Assembly (NCBI GenBank): GCA_963170055.1
Contig: CAUJGJ010000332.1
Span: 1,970,001 to 2,034,000, forward strand
DNA from: Halisarca cf. caerulea
Lineage: Eukaryota; Porifera; Demospongiae; Chondrillida; Halisarcidae
Length of the DNA: 64,000 bases
Direction of reading: 5' to 3'
Positions 55,901 to 64,000 of this stretch are shown here, in pieces. Position 1 is the first letter of the stretch. Each line of letters opens with the position of its first letter. A program made the position numbers and the translations under genes. A model generated the notes under the pieces. The model ran no database searches. It was not told where the DNA came from and saw nothing but the letters and a program-made list of their open reading frames with translations.

Positions 55901-58900
55901 AGAAGGAAAGGGAGGTTTGTTCAGCATCTTGTGTACTTCTGTGATAGCATAAACGTGAAATTCGCTTTCTTAAATGCAAAAGCCTACAGATACGGAGCTT
56001 ATGCGTGCGTTTCCGAAAGATGCAAGATTCCACGGTATATAAAGTGAGGGTGGTAACACTCACGAAATTGTGATTGAACGCGAGTTTAAAGAGATGCAAA
56101 TGCATTTTCTTCGAAGGTTCCTTCTAAGACCCCATAATAGATGATAACTGCACATACAATGGAGCAAAGCCTGAAACACATGCACCAAAATAGCCAGATA
56201 TGTTAACAGTTTGTAAAGAATAGTTATAAGATGCAGTCCTGATCTCGAAGAGGTTCTGCCTTCTGGATGAAGTAACGAGCGAATATTTCTCACAACAAGG
56301 ATTGCATGTCCTTGTCCAAGTGTCCTTGTTGCTCTCAATCCATTCTCAAAGCAGGTAATATACATGGCTTCTTCGTGGTGGGCCTGCCCATAGCTCAACA
56401 GTTGCTTTAAAACATGTTGTGGAAAATCTTTACAATATTGTGCTAAATGCGATGAATTTCACTGCAATTTGCCCTCGTCGCCGCATGAAAGATGTTTCAC
56501 ACGGCTAAACTAACTTGCTTTAGCTAACAACAAGGAATTCAGCTAGATGACCACGATTCTCGTGCATACAAAGCCTACATTTTTATACAGAAAGTACAAT
56601 AATGTTGTGCTTATGTGTGAATGTGCTGTTTTATACAGATTTGCATATGTTGAAAGCCAGTATTAACTATATTTTTGACGCTACACTAAGTAGGATTGGG
56701 AAAGCCAGTTTTATTTTATAAACTTCGTAAATGTATAACCGTCCCCTTTTTAAGTTTGTATTTCATGTTTATGAGTAGTTTATTGTGATTTAGGCGTTTA
56801 TTTGTATATGCAGTATGTGTCATAAAAAGTTCACGTAACTTAATCATAATACAATCTAATTATAATATGCTACTAAACCAAATATGATCTATTTACGATC
56901 GTAATATGATTCTGATCATACTTGGGAAAAATTTTATTATGATGATTTTAGCTGAAGTATATCATCGCACATTAAGTAAAATTATTAGCAAGAAAGCGTT
57001 GTCTAATATCACTGATTGTCTGTGCAAGGTGATACTGAGTACCTACAGCCACCATCTTTCTTGACGGCAGGGACGAATAGTTTAGGTGATCAAACCAGGC
57101 ATCAAAACAATGGACAAAGTGACATACGTACTTTGGAACTAAAATACTATTGCCAATGCTTCTGTTCATCTAAGAAGCTCTGATAGCTGTCCTTGCAGAC
57201 ATTGTGTGGATTCACTGCATTTTTCTTCAGTTACAAAGAGTTGTTCGCCAGTGCGACATTTCTCGCCTAAGAAGAATGCAACTGGACATTCAACCTTGAT
57301 GACGACTGCTAGGACAGTTTTCAGGGTATCTCAAACAAACAGTGGTAAGAGTGCGACTTTTCCTTTTCATTTAAGCGACGAATACCTAGTACGTACATAC
57401 ATATGTACCGTGCAAAATCGATGTTTCACCTAAATACGATAATTAGGATAAGACAATCATAATAAACTTGGTTTACTATCGTAGTAGGGCCCAATTACAA
57501 TCGTAATATTATACCATTACATTACAAATATGTTACGACATATAAACTTTTTTATGACACATACCGTACGTAAATACGTATGTATTGATACTAATGTTGC
57601 ATATTTTAAACATCCTTCAGCGGGAAAGATTGTTTTTGGAGGCCAAATTTCGCCAGCTGAAGTTCAGAAATGACTTCATACTCAGTATTGGTGCTTGCAA
57701 TGCAGTGACACAAAAGTATTTCACGATTGATGTTATGGATATTATTGAGGTACGTATGTTTGTGTTTGTGTATGTATTTCTTATCATGTAACGGAAAGTA
57801 TGTAATTGATAAACACTGTTGTGATAACTGAGATAGGGCAGTTGGTGTGTCATGCCAAATTTGGACCCCCCTAAATTAGGCCCTATGGGGCCAAATTTGG
57901 TTGCTGTTTTGGGCCCCATGGGGCCTAATTCAGCCTGATTCGGTTGCTGTTTTGGGCCCTACCAGGACAAAATAGGTCCCCCCTTTTATTTTGGTCCTGA
58001 AAATGTAAAGTAAGGCTGAAAAATTATAGAGTTAGTAAAAATTGTAGAAATAGAAGGGTAGGGAAAGATAAGAAGTCTTAGTAAGGAATTATAATAGAGG
58101 TCAAGGAATAAAAAGCAGTAAATTGTGGTGACATACAGTAAGCAGTATGAATCCATGCAGTACACTTTGCACATGGTAAACGCCATCGGTTTCATCTTCT
58201 CGCATGGATTGTAAAGACATGAGGATTGTTTAATCTTTCAGTGTAGAAGTTGAACAAACACAGATTCTTACTATGTGCTACCATTTTATAGGACGAGTCT
58301 GGCTACGTCAGACTATATAGCACTCAGCAAGAATCTGTGATTGTTGTACACTGGATTGAACAATCCTCACAAACGAATCGCTCTTCTTTCGATATATAAT
58401 TGACCATCGTTGACGAAGTTCTTATATACTCTCTTGTGAGTTCTTGGAGCTTCCCTCTGCAGGATAGCGGCAAGCAGTGTCTCGAGAGCAAGCAACTGAG
58501 TATCTATGTACGTACCCATAGATACTCAAATGTACGTACCGAATCGCTTTAACAAGAATTTTGTCTTCTTCAGTTCGATTTTCGTCCTTGGTTTCAGACA
58601 TTACTATCGCTTAAAATTGCTTTCGATTTTGTTCGATTTCTTCCTGTTTTGATCATTCTGTTCACGGCAATCGCTCTACTTTTGCGAATTCCAAGGGGGG
58701 CCATTTTCGGCAGGGCGGAACCTTTTTGGCACCCGCGTTATCTGCCGTTTTAGGCCCGGCGGAACCAATACGGCGGGGGGCCAAATACCGCATGACAGGT
58801 GTACATACGTATGTCTTTACTGTACAGTGGGAGATTTTATTCTTCATGATTACCTATTTATGGTTTGGTGTGCCTGTATTGGTATTGTCTTCATGCTTTA

Positions 58901-61900
58901 TTGGGAACATTAGTGTCCTCTCAAAGCTGTCAGCAAGTGTTTTCTGATTGCTGGATGTGGTCAATTTGCTAATTGTAAGTACAGAAGCTTGATTTTTTTA
59001 TCTTTAATGTAGACTGTGGATTATGACTACCATGATGCTTTGAGCAGAGCAGTGTCGGCGTTTCGTGACATTGAATACTGCTTGGGCAAAATCAGAATGG
59101 CTTCAGTTGACTCTCTTGAACAGGAAGCTAAGAAGCTGGATTTCAAAGGTGACCGCACTGGTTTTATGCAAGAAAATCAAGCTCTCTTCACTCCTCCTCC
59201 TGCTGTTCAGTTTATTCCCTATTCTGAGGAAGAGGTGAGCCTCTTTGGTATTTGTACAGTAGAACCTCATTAAGAAGAGCACTCTTAAGACAAATTTCTT
59301 GATTAACGTAGACTAGTTTTAGAGCCCTTTTGGTTAACTGTAGTACCATACCTGTATTATTTTATCCTGAAAACAAGAATTTCTTATAATAAGTACTAAT
59401 TTTGTGGATCCCTTAATGTTTATCTTTACTTGGACTGTAGGTACATACATATGTACGTAGATTTGAGAATATGGCATACATATGTATGTACGTAGGTCTC
59501 AAAAACCTTCTGGATCATAGCTCATAATAGTTTAATTGCCCTACTCTGGTAAAGTGAGTGTATTATTTAGTAGTTAAGACATACGTACGTAGGCACAAGG
59601 AGGGCTCTATGGCATATAAAATGCTGAGTTCAAGTGCATTTTATATGTTACACAGCCTGAGTGCATATGTTTTAACTACTATTGCATCTGTTGGTGGACT
59701 TTGGGCAAGCGTTCTCAACTTCCAGGAATTCAACGAAGCAATTTGAATGGTAAATATCAAGTTTCTAAAGGGAATCGCGGTAAGAATCTCAATCCCTACT
59801 TTCCTAGTTGCGATGCTAAGTTTGCTTCTTGCGGTGGTGAAAATTGGCATCTTTTGGGTTTGATTTAGATCATATTTCTTTGGAAAGCTATTCAAGGAAC
59901 ATTGCAGAGAGGTGTTTGCCTGAAATGACAGGTTTCCGAGAATGCAATTTAGACATCATAAAAAGATTTATTTAACATAATAATTATGGAGTAATTTAAT
60001 ATTACCAATTCTTTGTGAATTGCCTTTCTAATACGTATCTAGCAATTGCCATTAGAATGCAAATAGGCTGATTGCTGTTCCCACTAATTTACTAGGGTCT
60101 GTGGAGAAGCAAAAGCCAGATTTCTTATAGGTTCCTAGCGTTATTTCAGCCACACGTTCTTGGTGTCAAATTACAGCTCAGAGCATATAGAATACGAATA
60201 GGAAGGAAAACCCTGTCATTAGTGCTCACTATTAGCACAAATGGGCGTTAAATTAGAAGCTCGAAAGTGTGCCGAAAATCGACGTAATTCTCCGTATATT
60301 ATCGCATAATAACTGTATACTTGTAGTAAGATGGCCGCACGTAGAAGAACAGTCACTCTGCAGAAGCTCATTGCATGTCTTAAAGGCAATATTTCATCAA
60401 ACAAAGGCAATTTTGAGGAAATGGAAACATTCTATGAGTTCGTAGCTATCGATTATTGTCAATTGGGGGAAGAAACGAAATCGCCGTGACATGTTTATAC
60501 ATCATGTAACGTTTTGAACGATATCTCAACACGTAGCGGTCCCATGCCTGTAATTCATTCTTATTTCGATAGAGGACATGCAGAGCATTCCAGCGATACC
60601 AACATCGATAGCATCTACAACTTCATCACCCAGAAAAAAATTGTTGAATCTGAGCGTTTGCGGTTAGAATGCCATTTTCTTCGTTTCCGCCTGTTTGCAC
60701 AATGGTTGCTATGGGTTACCAAAAATTTGAAAAAATGCCTGAAATCTACAATTCTTCCTGAAGCATTTGGTGTATAACACATGCTATTTGTGTGAACTTG
60801 AAGCCTACTAGGCTTCAAGAAAGAAACCCTTACATCAATCTGATTCAATGTATGGGAAGGGTAGGAGGGTTAAGCACCTAAATGCCCATATGTTTCCCAC
60901 CAAGATCATGTCAATCAATCGTGCATGTGAACTGCCATGAACAGCAACAACATTGATCTAAAAATAGTAACGACTACTACTGAAACTAACAAGAAGATTC
61001 ATTCCATGGTACGCAATGCACAAAATGCCTCCAAATTGATAATAAATTGCTAGCAAAGGCTATGAAAAGCAAGGAATGTGACTTTCAAGTTACTTGAAGT
61101 AATAATGCTTCAAGAGCTCGGCAGAGATACCTTCTACTTCTATCTGGTGATAAACAAGTTTCTGCAGGCCCATATCTCAGGAGTAATGCATTCACTGCTC
61201 TCGCCCTTGGGTCTTGTGCAGCAAATGCGTTACTCCCTCGTGGGTATGTAGTAACTAGTAAGTATCAAGAGACCTACCAATAGTTTTTTATTGCTATAAA
61301 CATATAATTATAATGTACACTAACCTATGTATTGAATTTAGTTGCCTCATTTGAGTATGTACAGTTCTGTTAAAAGTAGTAAATATTGTGAATGATTATG
61401 TGGTGCATTCATTATTGTATTCTGCTCTTCATTAATACTGTTTTATTGTACATTTATACATATGTACATCATTCACTAGCCATCAGAGTTTATGGTGACT
61501 GAAGGTGTGGAGGGTGCTTGCAGGGGCTTACACAGAGAATTGTCCACTAAGAGAAGTACCTTGAGTGCAGAAGCTGATGAGGTATGATATTCTTACTTTG
61601 CTTTTTGACCAGATCTGCACACTTGTGTTTTCTCATCATATTTGTAGACGGCTAAAACACTTGAGCATATGAATAGCTCTGTATTGGGCAAGTACAAAGT
61701 AGTGACAGTGGCTGAAGCTCAAGTTTTACTAGAAGAGATGGCTACTGCACAGGAAACATCTCCTCATGACCTGTCAAAATCAGGTTTGTGTATGTGTGAC
61801 AGTACAAGTTTTTACCTGTACTGTTTTTATGCACTTTTCATATCTACAGCCTCATTTGAACGGGGTTTGACATTGCTGAATAAGGGCAGTCAGATTCTGG

Positions 61901-63213
61901 CAGTTGCTCAGAGAGGCAAGAGGGTGAACTTGGAGTTTACTCTGGAGGTAATTTAATGTATGAGCAGTGTGGCTAAGGATTGAAGCATATGGCTATCAAA
62001 ACTTCTTTGGAGACATTTGTGCATACATACGTATGTATATATGGTGTTTATATAGAAGCACAGTACAAGAAATCAAGTTGCCATTTGACTGCTGAATTAC
62101 GCCCGTAATTGTTGGCATAAGATGGCTGTACTTGTTAGAAATTACGCCTGTAGCAAGCTTGTAAGGTTTTACCAAAAATTGCGATTGTGCAATATAATAT
62201 GACTTTTCATAAAAATGATGGATGCATATGTAGAAGTATTCTTGACATGTAGCTGTGAACGTTTTCATCAAAGACTGGTGCAACATCTTCATCCCTAAAC
62301 TTGCTTACCTTTGACAAACTTGACAGGAATCAACAATGCTGATGAAATCCTCTTTGGACTAGCTCACGGCTGTCGTGCACACTCCATGGGTCTTGTATGC
62401 ACTTGCACTTGCACTACGAGCTTACGGTAAGCACTATGGGAGAACTCCATTCCTTTCAAAGATGATGCCTTAATTTGAACGCTTAAATTTCTAAAATATA
62501 CTACATTTCCTGTCAATTTCATTCCTATAGAGTTTCACTTCTGTGCGCATAACATTTTATTTGCCTGTAAATCTTCCGTTAAAAAAAAACAAATCCTGGC
62601 ACATAAAATGGACTGTAAAATGAGCATACGTTCAATCATGCTGCAATTATTTTACTTCAACTTTATTATTTCTTGTACCATATGTACTACTACATGTGTG
62701 CATACAATGTATTACCTGCTTATAGGTCTTTCAAAGAAAGCTACAAAACACCAATAGGCTTGCCAAGGCAGCAGCTATGTCAAACATCATTGACAGAGGA
62801 TTGAGTAAGCATAGCATGCCCTACTTATGTAAAATGATATTGCTCATAGTTGGCATTTTCTCCTTTTGCAGTGACTATTCTGGCAGGAGAGTAAGTCTTC
62901 ACTGTTGCTTTGTTGGGCAAACTTGTGTCTTTGCTTGCATTCTTATGAATGTGCCATTTTAGCGGGTATTGTATGTACATATTTGGAGTTCCTTTTTTTT
63001 TCAATGTACATAGTACATTACTACACCATGTCTGTATGTATAGGACTGTGCATTAAACAAAGTGTGGGATCCTATGTGCTTATATGATTTGTGTACTTGC
63101 ATGTGTACTGTTTGCTTAGTATTCCTGGAGAAGGAGGAATGGGTAGGAAAGTGCCATCAAAAGGACAGTCTCTGCCACAGCTGTTTAAGGGTAATCTTGT
63201 GCAATATGTCAAG
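49962..63213 (+). CDS. SRGAP: srGAP-type F-BAR / RhoGAP protein, 5' part (runs past the window)
   Basis: Exons: 49962-50010, 52491-52671, 55464-55620, 55723-55914, 57621-57749, 59013-59234, 61480-61581, 61648-61783, 61850-61947, 62726-62804, 62872-62890, 63120-63213. They give 486 in-phase codons. The start ATG opens MSGKKREAIDLDTLSRG. An F-BAR domain follows (about residues 17-330): EVRRQLNDQQLNMELRTDGK, MEFFRKRGEVELEYAKALDK, RERLFLEAKFRQLKFRNDF and DYHDALSRAVSAFRDIEY. This matches the F-BAR of srGAP/ARHGAP4. The last located exon ends LPQLFKGNLVQYVK, the start of a RhoGAP domain (compare LFxGxLExFVK in srGAPs). The arginine-finger part and an SH3 must lie beyond 64000 or in exons not found. 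srGAPs bend membranes and switch off Rac/Cdc42. A possible further exon begins at 63919 (EIDKNLDLG), but its fit to RhoGAP is poor. An alternative short C-terminus from an AAG acceptor near 63270 cannot be excluded. Confidence 0.85.
50591..51160. mobile_element. TACAGT-ended element carrying a nested second element
   Basis: Outer ends are TACAGTGGAACTTACTTAGT and, on the other strand, TACAGTGAAACTTACTTAGT. Inside, 50654-51016 has its own ends (CAGGGCTGCATACAGG and complement CAGGGCCGCATTTAGG) and G-rich tracts. It lies in srGAP intron 1. Confidence 0.7.
50654..51016. mobile_element. Inner element with CAGGGC ends, inserted in the TACAGT element
   Basis: The ends match 12 of 16 bases. The interior contains a run of about 19 G and a C-rich mirror near the right end, the same style as 45988-46474. 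Confidence 0.55.
52427..52450. repeat. Poly-C run of about 24 bp
   Basis: Homopolymer 40 bp before the srGAP exon 2 acceptor. A similar G run is at 6718-6736. Length may be affected by sequencing error. Confidence 0.8.
53165..53520. mobile_element. Fold-back element related to 35548-35948
   Basis: Arms of about 110 bp: AAAAGTTGCTAAAGCATACT at the left and its complement at the right, with the shared words AAGGCCTTTTC, AATACCA, GTAGCACTG and CATCCTCTGAC. Loop about 140 bp. It lies in srGAP intron 2. Confidence 0.75.
53525..53700. mobile_element. Degenerate TACAGT-type element
   Basis: Starts TACAGTAGAACCTGTTTATC and repeats GGTGGTC(T/C)T words derived from tandem decay. The right end is not clear. 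A similar left end alone lies at 59257 (TACAGTAGAACCTCATTAAG). Confidence 0.4.
56057..57169 (-). pseudogene. Coding-like minus-strand segments in srGAP intron 4, unidentified
   Basis: Two open segments stand out from the AT-rich intron. Positions 56398-56060 give about 112 codons (YGQAHHEEAMYITCFENGLR, then RNIRSLLHPEGRTSSRSG). Positions 57169-56972 give 65 codons (HCFDAWFDHLNYSSLPSRKM). The FDAWFDHLN block recalls the FDxLFDxLN motif of P-element/THAP transposases, but this is weak. The pieces are not in one frame, and stops separate them. They may be remains of a transposon or of an inserted gene. Confidence 0.3.
60332..60777 (+). other. Possible small open frames in srGAP intron 6
   Basis: ATG at 60332 opens 52 codons (MAARRRTVTLQKLIACLKGN...) to TGA at 60488-60490. 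A second frame follows to 60777, with the word ERLRLECHFLRFRLFAQWLL. The stretch is less AT-rich than the intron around it, and a near-perfect 23-bp palindrome (CTTGAAGCCTACTAGGCTTC...) lies at 60797-60819. No family recognised. It may be the body of a decayed insertion. Confidence 0.2.
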
Positions 63214-63701
63214 GTAAGGTTTATTTGTTGGAATTCACTTGTCACAAACATATTATGTACATATAGCAAGACTATTGAGGAGTGTCAACATTTCTGGTCC
63301 AAAGATACTGATACATACATGGACATGAGAATTCCTACAGATGCCACTTTCCAGCTCAGATTCATTAGTCATGATTAACAATCTCCACAATCCGCTCATA
63401 AGAAGCTTTAAGTAGCATCCTACGTGTCTTGGTTGATGTTTCCACTTAAATAGAGAACCTTTTGTTATGGAGTTATGGAATGATCTAGTCCTCATTTTGG
63501 CTTAGCCTGAGAGAAGTAACTTGCAAGTTAAAAATGATAACCTACTTATGAATCTAGAGCTGCCATTTTTATTGTGCTGACATATACATATATAATATTG
63601 CTATTTAGAAGTGGTATGTACCTGATCAGTGCTTGCAAAGAATTATTTCTGTCTCTTCATATTGCGGTATATGCTAGCCAATAAGGCCTTCTTTGTTTAG
63701 G

Positions 63702-63834
63702 TAATAGTTGTATCCTGCCTTGGTGTGCTACAGCAGCCATAAAGTGCTAATTAATTGACCTCGGGCTGCGCCCTTGGTCAATTAATTAGCACTTTATGGC
63801 TGCTGTAGCACACCAAGGCAGGATACAACTATTA
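63702..63834. repeat. Perfect hairpin: two 59-bp arms, 15-bp loop
   Basis: The left arm (63702-63760) starts TAATAGTTGTATCCTGCCTT. The right arm (63776-63834) is its exact reverse complement. The loop contains CGGG...CCC, which can pair further. It lies downstream of the last located srGAP exon. Confidence 0.95.
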
Positions 63835-64000
63835 TGTGTCATGGTGAAGCAAAACACTACAAAATGTGACAATTGACAACTACTAATTAATGAGGCATGA
63901 ATGGGTTTTGGCTGGCAGGAGATTGACAAGAACCTTGACCTGGGCTACATCAGAGTAGCAGGGCTACATTGTGAATGTAAGCCCGCTGTACTCTTTGATC

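Noticed and set aside
57840..57970. Repeat-rich GGGCCCCATGGGGCC stretch as a protein-binding site
   Set aside because: It looks like an internally duplicated intronic repeat (GGTTGCTGTTTTGGGCCC twice) with no further support.
58680..58800. GC-rich patch in srGAP intron 5 as a CpG-island promoter
   Set aside because: It is short and built of GGCGGAACC direct repeats, and it has no gene start next to it; probably a repeat fragment.

Overview
The window is animal nuclear DNA: AT-rich, with many short GT-AG introns, spliceosomal genes on both strands, dense microsatellites and many small fold-back elements. The gene content is metazoan: a KLF/SP zinc finger, a receptor tyrosine kinase with an FN3 domain, an srGAP-type F-BAR protein and an ING4/5 protein. 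The packing (65-200 bp between genes) and the unusual receptor kinase suggest a demosponge. That is an inference from gene style, not a species identification. I see no prokaryotic operon, CRISPR array, phage or viral segment.

Layout from left to right: the 3' end of GPKOW (+, to 883); an intronless KLF/SP transcription factor (+, 1089-2012); DALRD3 (+, 12 exons, 2326-7532); a large unrecognised disordered protein (-, 7557-12889) that converges tail-to-tail with DALRD3; UTP20 (+, 59 exons, 12955-30736), which hosts a tRNA-Leu(CAG) gene in one intron; a receptor tyrosine kinase (+, 18 exons, 30917-43117); an ING4/5 gene (-, 10 exons, 44312-49819) whose last intron holds other coding-like exons; and an srGAP-type F-BAR/RhoGAP gene (+, from 49962, running off the right edge). 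Exons were joined by hand from splice sites, reading phase and remembered human orthologues. Phases close without a frameshift in DALRD3, UTP20, the receptor kinase, ING and the visible part of srGAP.

Two gene pairs are divergent with very short shared promoters: the unknown gene and UTP20 (65 bp), and ING and srGAP (142 bp, with two CACGTG boxes). The genes do not form one pathway. GPKOW is a splicing factor, UTP20 and DALRD3 serve ribosome and tRNA maturation, KLF and ING act on transcription and chromatin, and the kinase and srGAP act in cell signalling and shape.

The introns carry the accessory content. There is a family of elements with TACAGT...ACTGTA ends (pogo/Tc1-like MITE architecture), several other fold-back families, one perfect 59-bp hairpin at 63702-63834, and long TG/CA tracts that often sit just after 5' splice sites. 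No single novel system is proven. The best leads are the tRNA gene whose T-run is also a splice polypyrimidine tract, the receptor kinase without an activation-loop tyrosine, the nested coding-like exons in the ING intron, and the large unrecognised protein.
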